Part shown: positions 55,307 through 64,000 of the stretch, in pieces
Layout: the number at the start of each line of letters is the position of its first letter
Numbering within the stretch: the first letter of the stretch is position 1
Source of the DNA: Arcobacter sp. LA11
Lineage (GTDB): Bacteria; Campylobacterota; Campylobacteria; Campylobacterales; Arcobacteraceae
Assembly (NCBI RefSeq): GCF_001895145.1
Contig: NZ_BDIR01000003.1
Location: 62,001 to 126,000 of the forward strand
Length of the DNA: 64,000 nt
Direction: 5' to 3'
The notes under the pieces: generated by a model
What the model was told of the DNA's origin: nothing
Database searches by the model: none
The model's input: only the letters and a program-made list of their open reading frames with translations
Made by a program: the position numbers and the translations under genes

Positions 55307-55964
55307 ATCTAAATTGACTAATTAAACTTTCTTCAATACTTTTTGCTTCATCATATTTATATATTAATTCTTGATATTTTAAATAATAGTCATTATATAA
55401 AAAAGAGTATTCATTATCATCTTTATATTTGTCATATTGGTCTTTATAACTATTTGATAAAGTACTAATAAAATTAAAAGAATTTACAGCTAACAAGACT
55501 TTATCTATCATATTTTGAGAAATTTTATCACTAGGTTTCTTATCATCTTCTTCAAATCTTCTGGTCATACTTTTATGTAATAAATCAGATAAAGAATTGT
55601 TTTTAGAATTAAAGAAAGTATTTTTATCTTCATACATATCAAACAAATAACTATACCCAAGTTCAAAAGGTTTTCCTAGTACAGTATTAAATAAAGCATT
55701 TGCTAAATATTTGTCTTCGGTAAAAAGAGTTGTAAGTCTTAAGTTTTTTGCCATATCTTTATCTTCTTGATTATCAAAAAGAGTTTCTATTTCTTCTAAA
55801 CTTATTCCTTTGATGTTATTAAAGGTTAAATCTGAAGTTCTTACTTTCTCTTTATTCTCTTTTGTATTAAGTAAAGAGTCTAAAAATAGTTCTTTATTAT
55901 TGTTTGTAAGATTTTGATTAAGCTGCGAAGACAATAATATTTCATTGATATTTGAAGTAATCAT
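55305..55964 (-). CDS. Hypothetical protein, 219 aa
   Basis: A 219-residue acidic, Asn- and Lys-rich helical protein (MITSNINEILLSSQLNQNL). No signal peptide, membrane segment, cysteine pair or known motif is visible. Tyr-rich helices near the end (YNDYYLKYQELIYKYDEA) suggest a coiled or export-substrate-like protein. I do not recognise the family. It is a single gene convergent with trpB. A 58-base gap separates it from the DUF455 gene. Confidence 0.7.
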   Translation of the reverse strand: MITSNINEILLSSQLNQNLTNNNKELFLDSLLNTKENKEKVRTSDLTFNNIKGISLEEIETLFDNQEDKDMAKNLRLTTLFTEDKYLANALFNTVLGKPFELGYSYLFDMYEDKNTFFNSKNNSLSDLLHKSMTRRFEEDDKKPSDKISQNMIDKVLLAVNSFNFISTLSNSYKDQYDKYKDDNEYSFLYNDYYLKYQELIYKYDEAKSIEESLISQFR

Positions 55965-56022
55965 ATAAAACCTTTTATTTATAATAGAAAAATAGTTCTT
56001 ACAAAAGCTTTACTTTTTATTA

Positions 56023-56841
56023 TTAATTACAATCATCTCTTTTTGATAAAAATTTTAATTCATCACACGAGAAGCCGGCTTTTTTCCGAGCATCGATATT
56101 CAATTCGTATTTTTTCTTTGTACTTCCAGGAAATATTTCTTCTATTATTTTTAAATAAGTCTCTTCTGGCTCAAGTTTTAGCTTCTCACATTCATACTTA
56201 AACCACCTATCTCCTTTTGTTACATGATCGATTTCTTCTTCTAGTATAGTATTCAAAGCATCTAATATCTTTGTATTGAATTCATCTGGATTTGAATTTA
56301 ATTTATCCATGATTTTCGGATTTTGTTCTAAGCCATTTGCTTCTAAATATCTTGGGACAACAGCCATACGAGATAATAAATCTGGAGTTTTTTTCATTGC
56401 TTCAAAAAGACTTGTATGTACTTCTAAATCTCCATAAAAAGAATCTAATTCTTCTAAAAGTTTTTCAATCATTAAAAAATGTCTAATTTCATCTTCTGCA
56501 ACTTCTAACCAGTCTTCGTAATACTTTCTTGGCATATTTTTAAATCGTAAAGCTGCATCCAATGCTAGGTCAATAGCTGAATACTCAATATGTGCAATAG
56601 TATGTAAAAGATTTATTTTACCTTCTCTTGTATTAACATATTTTCTTTGTTTTGCATTTTTAGGTAAAACAACCTTTAAAACGTTATTATATGAAGGTTC
56701 CATCATTTCATAAGGACTATAGTCATCTTCAAATGTTAGCTTTTCTTCGATAAAGTCATTATAAAATTTCTTAAAACTTTTAATTTTCTTTTTTGGATTA
56801 GATTCTAATATAATACATTCTAATAAATAATAATAATTCAT
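56023..56841 (-). CDS. DUF455 ferritin-like protein
   Basis: I use ATG 56841 (MNYYYLLECIIL), which has AAGGAAG upstream; a longer frame to 56943 would run into the divergent MBL gene. The 272-residue protein has the carboxylate and histidine pattern of a di-iron four-helix bundle: HTIAHIEYSAIDLALDA, then EDEIRHFLMIEKLLEEL, and EEEIDHVTKGDRWF. It belongs to the DUF455 family, distantly related to the tRNA hydroxylase MiaE. Its substrate is unknown, though a tRNA or protein oxidation role has been suggested for the fold. Confidence 0.88.
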   Translation of the reverse strand: MNYYYLLECIILESNPKKKIKSFKKFYNDFIEEKLTFEDDYSPYEMMEPSYNNVLKVVLPKNAKQRKYVNTREGKINLLHTIAHIEYSAIDLALDAALRFKNMPRKYYEDWLEVAEDEIRHFLMIEKLLEELDSFYGDLEVHTSLFEAMKKTPDLLSRMAVVPRYLEANGLEQNPKIMDKLNSNPDEFNTKILDALNTILEEEIDHVTKGDRWFKYECEKLKLEPEETYLKIIEEIFPGSTKKKYELNIDARKKAGFSCDELKFLSKRDDCN

Positions 56842-56907
56842 AAACTTCCTTACAGCTCTAATAATATATACTAAGATAAATTTTATCAAAGTAAGGGTTA
56901 AAAAATA

Positions 56908-57501
56908 ATGGGTATAAAAATCCAACCTATGGGTGATTATCAAACTAACTGTTACATCGTAACTGTTAAAGATAAAGACTTTATCATTGATCCAGGAGTG
57001 GGTGCCACTTCATGGGTAAAACAAAACGTAAAAAATCCAATAGCCATTTTAAATACACATGGTCACTTTGATCATGTATGGTCAAATAAAGAACTTAGTG
57101 AGTTATTAAACTTAAAAATATATACTCCAAAAGAAGATAATTTTATGCTTCAAAAGGATCCTTATGGCATGGGAATGACTCCTTCAAGAGCTGATGTATT
57201 AGTTGATTATGATGAAGAGATTGATTTTGATGGAATAAAAGTTAAATTTCACTTTTTCCCAGGGCATACGCCTGGTTGTTCTGCTATTGAGATTAATAAT
57301 AATCTATTTTCTGGTGATTTTATATTTAATGGATCAATAGGAAGATGTGATTTCCCTTATTCAGATCCAAGTCTTATGATAAAAAGTATAGATAAAGTTT
57401 TATCGTGGGATAGAGATATTACAATTTATCCAGGTCATGGATCTTCTACTACATTAAATAAAGAGAGAAACTCTTTAGAAAACTGGAAAAATTACTTATA
57501 G
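56908..57501 (+). CDS. Metallo-beta-lactamase-fold hydrolase (glyoxalase II-like)
   Basis: A 197-residue MBL-fold enzyme with the di-zinc motif NTHGHFDHVW near residue 50, a second histidine in FFPGHTPGC, an aspartate in FSGDFIF, and a late YPGHGSST. The length and motif order are those of the small glyoxalase II-like or persulfide dioxygenase-like subgroup; the exact substrate cannot be fixed. It is the first of three plus-strand genes, ending 8 bases before the first GGDEF gene. Confidence 0.88.
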   Translation: MGIKIQPMGDYQTNCYIVTVKDKDFIIDPGVGATSWVKQNVKNPIAILNTHGHFDHVWSNKELSELLNLKIYTPKEDNFMLQKDPYGMGMTPSRADVLVDYDEEIDFDGIKVKFHFFPGHTPGCSAIEINNNLFSGDFIFNGSIGRCDFPYSDPSLMIKSIDKVLSWDRDITIYPGHGSSTTLNKERNSLENWKNYL

Positions 57502-57509
57502 GATAGTGA

Positions 57510-58418
57510 ATGCAAAAACAGAATGAATTAAATACATATAACTTTCAAGCAATTATAGCCTTAAATGATCATCTTGTTGGTTTAAATAGACTAGATGATA
57601 TTTTTAATTACATTGCGTCATATCTCAAAAAAGATTATTCAATAGATAAATTCAAAGCTACAATAAACAGTAATCAACTATATATCAGTTGCAGAAATGA
57701 CAAGTCATTAAATACTAAAGAATTTGATATAAAACTTAACGAAAATGATGATTTAAAAATAACTATTTTATACGAAGATAGAGAAGAACAAGATATAAAT
57801 AACTCTATAAGTTTAGTAAAAATGACTTTTAGTATTATTGCACAAACAATTTATAATAAATACCTAGAGTATAAACTAATCGAAATGACTTTAAAAGACT
57901 CGCTTACGGGTCTTTACAATAGACAATATGTAGATGAATATTTAAAAAGTAGTTTACCTTTATCTAATAGAGAAAACAAAAAAATTGGCTTTTTAAAAGT
58001 AGGAATAGATCATTTTAAAGCAGTTATCGATGAATTTGATTATACTACAGGGGATAAAGTTTTAAAAGAACTTGCAAAAAGTTTAGAACATACAGTAAGA
58101 GAGTCTGATATAGTAGCAAGAATTGAATCAGATGAATTTTTAATAATACTTCACAATATAATTAATGAAAATAATGCTATAATGATTGCAGATAAAATAA
58201 TTAATAACTTTAAAAATGTTAAAGTTGTAGTTGATGAGAATACAAAACAAACTTTAATGAAAACTATTTGTACAGGAATCTCAATATACCCTGATGATGC
58301 AGACCGTATTGACGAGATTTTCAGATCATCTGACATAGCTTTGTATGAAGCTAGAAACAAGGGTAGAAGTCAATCTTTTAAATTTCAAAAAGATGTGGAT
58401 ACACTTGAATTATTTTAA
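57510..58418 (+). CDS. GGDEF protein with degenerate signature (ESDEF)
   Basis: A 302-residue soluble protein. Residues 1-125 resemble a divergent GAF-like sensor region. The GGDEF domain starts at LKDSLTGLYNRQYV. The signature reads ARIESDEF (about 206-210), where both glycines are replaced, so diguanylate cyclase activity is doubtful and a c-di-GMP or GTP binding role is possible. It is a tandem paralog of the next gene: they share IGVDHFKAV-type sequence and a length near 310, and lie 8 bases apart. Confidence 0.85.
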   Translation: MQKQNELNTYNFQAIIALNDHLVGLNRLDDIFNYIASYLKKDYSIDKFKATINSNQLYISCRNDKSLNTKEFDIKLNENDDLKITILYEDREEQDINNSISLVKMTFSIIAQTIYNKYLEYKLIEMTLKDSLTGLYNRQYVDEYLKSSLPLSNRENKKIGFLKVGIDHFKAVIDEFDYTTGDKVLKELAKSLEHTVRESDIVARIESDEFLIILHNIINENNAIMIADKIINNFKNVKVVVDENTKQTLMKTICTGISIYPDDADRIDEIFRSSDIALYEARNKGRSQSFKFQKDVDTLELF

Positions 58419-58426
58419 GGTGCAAA

Positions 58427-59401
58427 ATGAGAAATAATATTTTAGAATTAATCAAATCATCAGCAAATAACGAAAAAGACTTTAAATCATTAGAAAACAT
58501 TTATAAGTTATATGATCAATTGCAATATTCTTCTAATATAAAACAAATGGGTGAAGATATATATCTTTGGTTACATACAAATTTTAATATTGATAATGTA
58601 ACCTTCTCTTTATTTGATATTGAGAGAAACAATAGAGAAAATATTTTTGTTGAAGGAGAAGAGTTCTATTTAGATGATAATTTATCTTTCTTTTTTATTA
58701 TAAATACTCACACAAACTTAAATGCTATAGTTTCTTTTAGTGCAACATCTCAAACACACCATGAAATATTAACAAAAGAGTATAGTATAATTGAAGCTGC
58801 ATTTTTTCAAATATCCCCTATTATTCAAAATGGTATTATCAAAAAGAACTTTATTGAGTCATTATCTTTAGATTCTGTTACAAAAGTTTACAATAGACAC
58901 TATTTAATCGAAAATTTAAATAAACAAATATCTTTATCAAAAAAAGAATATAAATCTATTTATTTTATTATGATTGGAGTGGATCACTTTAAAGCAGTAG
59001 TAGATGAGTTTGATCATGATGTTGGAGATCAAGTACTAGTTGAATTAGCAAAAGTTATTCATACTAACATCTCAGAGTTTGATATGGTTGCAAGACTAAG
59101 TGGAGATGAATTTCTAATTTCAATGTTAAGTACAAATAATGTAAATGATATTACAACAATTTCTAATAATATTATAAATGACTTTAGTAAAGTAAAAGTA
59201 AATGTTGATAATCAAGGTCACACATTACAAAAAACTATCTGTATTGGATTTGATGTTTACGAAACTTTTAATAGTGATGATTCAATTGATAAAACTATTA
59301 AAAATGCAGACATCGCCCTTTATGAAGCAAAGAATAAAGGTAGAAGCGAACTATTTAATTATGGAGACCTAAATGAAGAAGATACAATAGATTTATTTTA
59401 A
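58427..59401 (+). CDS. GGDEF protein with SGDEF signature
   Basis: A 324-residue soluble protein, sibling of the previous gene. The GGDEF domain opens LDSVTKVYNRHYLI and the signature is RLSGDEF (about 225-229), a variant that is active in some cyclases. It may make c-di-GMP while its neighbour regulates it. The N-terminal 140 residues look like a GAF-like sensor. It converges with cmoB with 1 base between stops. Confidence 0.85.
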   Translation: MRNNILELIKSSANNEKDFKSLENIYKLYDQLQYSSNIKQMGEDIYLWLHTNFNIDNVTFSLFDIERNNRENIFVEGEEFYLDDNLSFFFIINTHTNLNAIVSFSATSQTHHEILTKEYSIIEAAFFQISPIIQNGIIKKNFIESLSLDSVTKVYNRHYLIENLNKQISLSKKEYKSIYFIMIGVDHFKAVVDEFDHDVGDQVLVELAKVIHTNISEFDMVARLSGDEFLISMLSTNNVNDITTISNNIINDFSKVKVNVDNQGHTLQKTICIGFDVYETFNSDDSIDKTIKNADIALYEAKNKGRSELFNYGDLNEEDTIDLF

Positions 59402-59402
59402 T

Positions 59403-60317
59403 CTACTGTATTTTTCTAGCTTTCATATAAACTCTTTTGGGTGCAGGATAACCTTCTATAGTCTTTGAACTATCTTCTGGATCTAAAAAATCTTCTAAAC
59501 TTTGATCAAAAGACCATTTTGTTTTTCTTTGTTCTTCGTTTGTAGTGGTTGTTGTTGCAATCACTTCAATATTCTCAAACCCTGCCCTACTTAACCAATT
59601 TTTTAAAGCAGGAATTGTTGGAATAAAATATATATTTGGTATTTTTGAATATCTTTTATTTGGTGTTAAACATAATTCTTCTTCTCCATCAATCATAAAA
59701 GTATCTATTAAAATTTCACCTTTACTATTTAATCCACGAGCAAGTGATTTTAAAGTTCCAACAGGATCAGGTCTATGATATAAAACACCTAACATAAATA
59801 TAAAATCAAATTTATGATTATAGTATTCTAGATGTTCAACTCCAAGCATTTCATATTCAATCTCTGACTTAACAAAGTGATTTATAAATTCAAATTGATG
59901 TAAAGTCAAAGCAGAAGGATCAAAACCAATTAATTTTTTTGGCTTATCTTCTAACATTCTAAACATATAATAACCATTGTTACAACCAATATCCGCAACA
60001 ACTTTATTTTTTAAATTAAAATGTGGTCTTATTAGATTATATTTTATATTGCTTTGCCATTCACTATCTATTTCTAATCCAAATAAATTAAAAGGACCTT
60101 TTCTCCAAGGTATTAATTTTTTTGCAGTCTCTTCTAATAAATCAAATTCTTGTTGAGTTAAATTCTCTCTTTTCCCGATTGTAAACCAGTCACCATAGTC
60201 AATATGTAAATTATTTTTTTCTATTTCTGATACTTTTAATATCTGACTATACCATGGTTCTACATTTTTCCATGATCGACAATTTTCTTTTTTCTTTTTT
60301 AATTCTTCTAAATCCAT
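59403..60317 (-). CDS. cmoB: tRNA U34 carboxymethyltransferase
   Basis: CmoB uses carboxy-SAM to carboxymethylate 5-hydroxyuridine at position 34 of tRNA, the last step of cmo5U. I prefer ATG 60317 (MDLEELKKKK); two more codons are possible. The protein has WRKGPFNLFGLEIDSEWQS for the tRNA side, VADIGCNNGYYMFRM for the cofactor loop and MLGVLYHRPDPVG, all typical of CmoB. CmoA, which makes carboxy-SAM, is not in this window. Confidence 0.93.
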   Translation of the reverse strand: MDLEELKKKKENCRSWKNVEPWYSQILKVSEIEKNNLHIDYGDWFTIGKRENLTQQEFDLLEETAKKLIPWRKGPFNLFGLEIDSEWQSNIKYNLIRPHFNLKNKVVADIGCNNGYYMFRMLEDKPKKLIGFDPSALTLHQFEFINHFVKSEIEYEMLGVEHLEYYNHKFDFIFMLGVLYHRPDPVGTLKSLARGLNSKGEILIDTFMIDGEEELCLTPNKRYSKIPNIYFIPTIPALKNWLSRAGFENIEVIATTTTTNEEQRKTKWSFDQSLEDFLDPEDSSKTIEGYPAPKRVYMKARKIQ

Positions 60318-60431
60318 ATGCAATTATATTAACTATTTATTAAAAAATACTTTTAGATGATTACAATCAAAGAGTTAAGTAAAGTTTTTTGGTTATAATT
60401 ACGAAAAATATGGGCTTTGTAATATTATTAC

Positions 60432-60472
60432 ACATAAACTCCACATAAAGTTCATATAAGCAATAGTATAAT
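60432..60472 (+). promoter_or_regulatory. Candidate ccsBA promoter with an 11-base direct repeat
   Basis: ACATAAA at 60432-60438 and 60443-60449, and a related CATATAA at 60453-60459, are spaced 10-11 bases. TATAAT follows at 60467-60472, about 34 bases before the start codon. The repeats lie on one face of the helix where an OmpR-type regulator could bind. Pattern call only. Confidence 0.35.
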
Positions 60473-60505
60473 CACAAAATTAATTATACTTTTAAAGGAT
60501 AAAAA

Positions 60506-63256
60506 TTGAAAAAGATTCTTGATATCTTATTCTCCTTCAAGACAACACTTACTTTATTGGCTATTCTAGCTATTGGTGCTGGTGTAGCAACATTTATTGA
60601 AAATGATTTTGGTACATCTTCTGCTAGAGTTTTAATTTATAATAATATTTGGTACGAAACAGTTTTAGTTTTAACAACATTAAATATGGCTGGAATTATT
60701 TATAAATATAAAATGTGGAAACATAAAGCTAGATTTATTTTCCATACATCGTTTGTAGTAATCTTAATCGGTGCTGCAATGACTAGATATGTTGGATATG
60801 AAGGTATTATGCATATTAGAGAAGGTAAAACTGAAAATAGAATGATTTCATTAGAACCTTATTTGCAAGTTAAAATAAAACAAGAAAATGGTAGCTACTA
60901 TAAAGAGTATCCTTTAGAATTAACTGCCTTAGGAAGCAATGACTTTACATACAAAATTAAATTTAATGGAAAAGAGTTAGTTGTAAAATTCAATAACTTT
61001 ATGTATGCAAAAAAAGGTCAAAACAATATGAGTATTTTAAGTGTAGATGCAATACTTAATGGGCAAACCAAAACTGTCAAACTACCTGGAAAAAGAGGAA
61101 TGAAAGGGATTTCTAAAATGGAAGACTTTGGAGATACTATCGTTACTTTAGAATATGGTTCAAAAGTATTATCTTTACCTTTTTCTATACACTTAAAAGA
61201 TTTCCAACTTGATAGATATCCAGGAAGTATGGCTCCTTCTTCATATGCATCAGAAGTTACAGTAAACAATGAAGATGGTACAAAATATGATTATAGAATC
61301 TTCATGAATAGAACACTTCATCAAGGAAACTTCTTATTTTTCCAAAGTTCATATGATCAAGATGAAAAAGGTACAGTACTTTCAGTTAATAATGACCCAG
61401 GGAAGTGGCCTACGTATCTGGGATATTTTTTATTAACACTAGGTCTTGTTTTAAATTTATTTGATAAAAAATCAAGATTTTGGAAACTTACAAAATATGT
61501 TAATGCAAAAAATGCAGCCGGTCTAATTACTGCATGTATGTTAGCCTTTTCAACAAATAGTTTAGAAGCAGCAGAACCTAATACAACGGGATTAGATTTT
61601 AATGCAACAAAAAATGATACAACTGCTTACTTAAATAATTTTAAGGAAAAGTCAGTACTTACTGCTGATAAGTTTTCTAAACTAGTTGTACAAAGTAGTG
61701 GTGGAAGAATGAAACCATTAAATACGCTTAATAGAGAAATTGCTTATAAACTATCATCTAAAAGTTCAATGTTTGGAATGAATTCAGATCAAATTATTCT
61801 TGGAATGCTTACAAGACCAGAACTTTGGCGAAATGTAAAAATGATTAAAATTAAAACACCAAAATTAAAAAAGATTTTAGGTGTAGAAACATCAAGAAAA
61901 TATATTGCATTCTCTGAAGTTTTCAAAGGCGGAAAATATGTGCTTAATGATGAAGCACAAAAAGCTTCAATGACTAAACCAAATGAACGAGGTACATTTG
62001 AAAGAGATATTATAGCACTTGATGAAAAATTAAATATTGCATACATGGTTTACAACGGTAACTTATTTAATTTATTCCCTCAAATAGGTGTTAATGATAA
62101 TAACAAATGGTATACACCTCTTGATGCTATGAAATCATTTAAAGGAGAGAACCAAAAAGCTGTAGAATCTATGGTTAGAGGTTTTATAAACTCTGTTATA
62201 AATGAAAACTGGGAAGTATCAAATAAATTTTTAGATATGTTATCACAATATCAAGAAAAAGCAGGAGCACAAGTTATTCCTTCTAAGTCACAAATTGATA
62301 AAGAGATTGCTTTTAACAATTTAGATATTTTTCCTAAAATTACACTTGCATATATTATTTTAGGTTTTGTAATGTTAATTGTTGCATTTATTGTTGTTTT
62401 TAATCCTAAAATTAAACCAAGAAAAACTACATTTGTATTTTTTATTTTACTAGCAATTCTTTTTGCACTTCATACTTTTGGTATGGGGTTTAGATGGGTT
62501 GTTTCAGGACATGCGCCTTGGTCAGATACATATGAATCTCTTTTATATATTTCATGGTCAGCAATTTTTGCTGGGGTTATTTTCTTTAGAAAATCACTTC
62601 TTGCATTAAGTGCAGCTGTAATAGTAGCTGGTATTTTTATGTTTACAGCACACTTAACAGGTATTAACCCTCAAATTACAAACCTAGTGCCTGTACTAAA
62701 ATCATACTGGTTAACAATTCATGTTTCAATTTTAACAGCTTCATATGGATTCTTTGGATTAGGTGCTATTTTAGGTTATATGTCATTAATAATGTATATA
62801 TTTAGAAAAGGTAGACCTCATTTAGATGAAACAATTAAACATATTACTGCTATTAATGAAATTGCGTTAATTATTGGATTATCAGCGATTACTATTGGAA
62901 ACTTCCTTGGTGGAGTTTGGGCAAATGAATCTTGGGGTAGATATTGGGGATGGGATCCAAAAGAGACTTGGGCTTATGTATCAATCGTATTATATGTATT
63001 AGTTGTACACTTAAGATTTGTTAAACCACTTAACAATCCATTTGTATTCTCAACAGCATCATTATTGACATTCTCTTCAATTTTAATGACATATTTTGGA
63101 GTAAACTTTTATCTATCAGGAATGCACTCGTACGCAACAGGGGATCCAGTTCCAGTTCCTATGTGGGTATACTATATAACAGCTGCTATCTTTGTAACAA
63201 TAGGACTTGCATACAAAAATAGAAATCTAAAAGATGATGTTTGTCATACAAAATAA
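60506..63256 (+). CDS. ccsBA: Fused cytochrome c assembly protein ResB-CcsA
   Basis: Starts at TTG 60506 with AAAGGA upstream. A 916-residue system II heme handling protein: residues 1-330 are ResB/CcsB-like (FKTTLTLLAILAIGAGVATFIE, then transmembrane helices and a large periplasmic part). A long periplasmic region follows, and the last 280 residues are CcsA-like with the tryptophan-rich heme motif WGRYWGWDPKETWAY near 810 and histidines in flanking helices. It delivers heme to the CXXCH motifs of apocytochromes in the periplasm. Such fusions are typical of Campylobacterota. It would serve the tetraheme protein at 1865. Confidence 0.94.
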   Translation: MKKILDILFSFKTTLTLLAILAIGAGVATFIENDFGTSSARVLIYNNIWYETVLVLTTLNMAGIIYKYKMWKHKARFIFHTSFVVILIGAAMTRYVGYEGIMHIREGKTENRMISLEPYLQVKIKQENGSYYKEYPLELTALGSNDFTYKIKFNGKELVVKFNNFMYAKKGQNNMSILSVDAILNGQTKTVKLPGKRGMKGISKMEDFGDTIVTLEYGSKVLSLPFSIHLKDFQLDRYPGSMAPSSYASEVTVNNEDGTKYDYRIFMNRTLHQGNFLFFQSSYDQDEKGTVLSVNNDPGKWPTYLGYFLLTLGLVLNLFDKKSRFWKLTKYVNAKNAAGLITACMLAFSTNSLEAAEPNTTGLDFNATKNDTTAYLNNFKEKSVLTADKFSKLVVQSSGGRMKPLNTLNREIAYKLSSKSSMFGMNSDQIILGMLTRPELWRNVKMIKIKTPKLKKILGVETSRKYIAFSEVFKGGKYVLNDEAQKASMTKPNERGTFERDIIALDEKLNIAYMVYNGNLFNLFPQIGVNDNNKWYTPLDAMKSFKGENQKAVESMVRGFINSVINENWEVSNKFLDMLSQYQEKAGAQVIPSKSQIDKEIAFNNLDIFPKITLAYIILGFVMLIVAFIVVFNPKIKPRKTTFVFFILLAILFALHTFGMGFRWVVSGHAPWSDTYESLLYISWSAIFAGVIFFRKSLLALSAAVIVAGIFMFTAHLTGINPQITNLVPVLKSYWLTIHVSILTASYGFFGLGAILGYMSLIMYIFRKGRPHLDETIKHITAINEIALIIGLSAITIGNFLGGVWANESWGRYWGWDPKETWAYVSIVLYVLVVHLRFVKPLNNPFVFSTASLLTFSSILMTYFGVNFYLSGMHSYATGDPVPVPMWVYYITAAIFVTIGLAYKNRNLKDDVCHTK

Positions 63257-63261
63257 CTTTT

Positions 63262-63293
63262 TTATAACTAAGCCAATTATGGTTTAGTTATAA
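63262..63293. repeat. Inverted repeat after ccsBA
   Basis: A 13-base stem (TTATAACTAAGCC at 63262-63274, partner at 63281-63293) with one G-U pair and a 6-base loop. There is no T-tract after it, so it is a weak terminator or a regulatory hairpin before the regulator gene at 63405. Confidence 0.5.
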
Positions 63294-63376
63294 CAAACTA
63301 GTCATATTTGTAACTAAAATAAACAATATAAATAAAATTTTCTAACAATTTAATAATTTTTCAAACTATTTTTTAT

Positions 63377-63382
63377 TATAAT
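63377..63382 (+). promoter_or_regulatory. Candidate -10 element for the right-edge regulator
   Basis: TATAAT at 63377-63382, 22 bases before the ATG at 63405, with AAAGG as the ribosome site between them. No clear -35. Confidence 0.35.
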
Positions 63383-63404
63383 AATCTATAAAGGTTATAT
63401 TTAT

Positions 63405-64000
63405 ATGAATCATGACAAGTTACACAATATTATTGCATTTACAAAAGATTTACATGTTCTATATATAGAAGACAATTTCGATGTAAGAGAACAGACTATA
63501 AAAATGCTTCAAATCTTTTTTACGTCTATAGTAGTTGCAAAAAATGGTTCAGAAGGATTAAATCTATTTAATTCAAACAATAAATATGAATCTACATCTT
63601 TTGATTTAATTATTACAGATATAGAAATGCCTGTAATTGATGGAATTTCCATGATAAATTCTATTAGAGATACAAATAAAGATATCCCAATTTTAATTTT
63701 TTCTGCACATAGTAATACTGATTACTTTCTAAAAACGATCAATGCAGGAATTGATGGATACATACTAAAACCCTATAATATTGAACAAATATCTAATTCT
63801 TTGATGAATATAATTGAGAAAAATAAACTTACTAACTCAAATGATCATATAATTCATTTAGAAGATGATTATATTTGGAATTTAAAAGATTCTTTATTAT
63901 ACAAAAATGAAGAAATCATAAAGCTAACAAAAAATGAGATAAAACTTTTTACTTTATTTATAACTTCGAAAGGTTCTTTAAAAACCTATGATGAGATAGA
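63405..64000 (+). CDS. OmpR-type response regulator, cut by right edge
   Basis: The frame from ATG 63405 is open to the window end, 198 codons seen. Residues about 15-135 are a receiver domain: acidic pair in YIEDNFDVRE, phospho-acceptor in LIITDIEMPVIDG, threonine/serine site in ILIFSAHSNT, and lysine in YILKPYN. After about 150 a winged-helix DNA-binding domain begins (LTKNEIKLFTLFI). The rest is outside the window. A partner kinase may lie downstream. Confidence 0.9.
   Translation, partial: MNHDKLHNIIAFTKDLHVLYIEDNFDVREQTIKMLQIFFTSIVVAKNGSEGLNLFNSNNKYESTSFDLIITDIEMPVIDGISMINSIRDTNKDIPILIFSAHSNTDYFLKTINAGIDGYILKPYNIEQISNSLMNIIEKNKLTNSNDHIIHLEDDYIWNLKDSLLYKNEEIIKLTKNEIKLFTLFITSKGSLKTYDEI

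Noticed and set aside
1-64000. tRNA, rRNA, CRISPR arrays, prophage, toxin-antitoxin pairs
   Set aside because: I looked for them by eye and saw no cloverleaf with CCA-like ends, no repeat-spacer array and no phage or transposase genes. A covariance-model search would be needed to exclude small RNAs.

Overview
The window is AT-rich and gene-dense, and it looks like a chromosome segment of an Arcobacter-like member of the Campylobacterota. The pointers are family content rather than a database match: an all-alpha dimeric dUTPase of the Campylobacter type, a fused ResB-CcsA cytochrome c assembly protein, several histidine kinases with an H-box of the form HQWRQPL or HEWRQPL, dispersed trp and arg genes, and strong A/T-ending codon use throughout. 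I see no rRNA, tRNA, CRISPR array, insertion sequence or prophage.

Layout. 1-3966 (minus): a compact operon ribA, rsmG, two small genes, a four-CXXCH cytochrome, a 51-residue membrane peptide and glyS (cut by the left edge). 4027-6901 (plus): hemB followed by a PAS histidine kinase and its OmpR-type regulator. 6878-9795 (minus): anaerobic ribonucleotide reductase. Here NrdD stops early and its glycyl-radical loop lies on a separate 52-codon gene between nrdD and nrdG. 10004-14435 (plus): argF, hemN, a GlcF-like iron-sulfur protein, lgt. 14428-19692 (minus): polA, a regulator, two very small genes and a receiver-PAS-coil protein. 19764-23418 (plus): kinase, kdsB, a receiver-linked diguanylate cyclase. 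23421-25804 (minus): lptB, tsaE, trpD, an S4 protein. 25873-27111: argG.

27256-33395 (plus) is the most unusual block. It is a four-gene operon of M20 peptidase, RimK-like ATP-grasp ligase, a second divergent ATP-grasp fused to helix-hairpin-helix domains, and a large M14 carboxypeptidase with fibronectin and jelly-roll-like domains. The pattern is two ligases plus two exopeptidases, which suggests reversible addition and trimming of amino acids on an unknown substrate. I could not identify the substrate.

33476-38475 holds a gamma-carbonic-anhydrase-like protein, an N-terminally extended dUTPase, a kinase, a small zinc protein, recR and dnaJ. 38551-45176 is a sensory block: a kinase with three periplasmic solute-binding domains, a CHASE-GGDEF-EAL protein and an orphan binding protein. 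45367-55281 is an aromatic-acid block: thioesterase, a sodium-solute symporter with a small partner, iorA-iorB, two paaK copies in opposite orientation, an ACT protein, and an HTH-like protein with a divergent trpB. 55305-64000 holds an unknown protein, a DUF455 ferritin-like protein, an MBL hydrolase, two tandem GGDEF proteins with altered signature motifs, cmoB, the ResB-CcsA fusion, and a response regulator cut by the right edge.

Together the genes cover housekeeping, anaerobic or microaerobic life (NrdD/NrdG, HemN, IOR, cytochrome c assembly) and dense two-component and c-di-GMP signalling.
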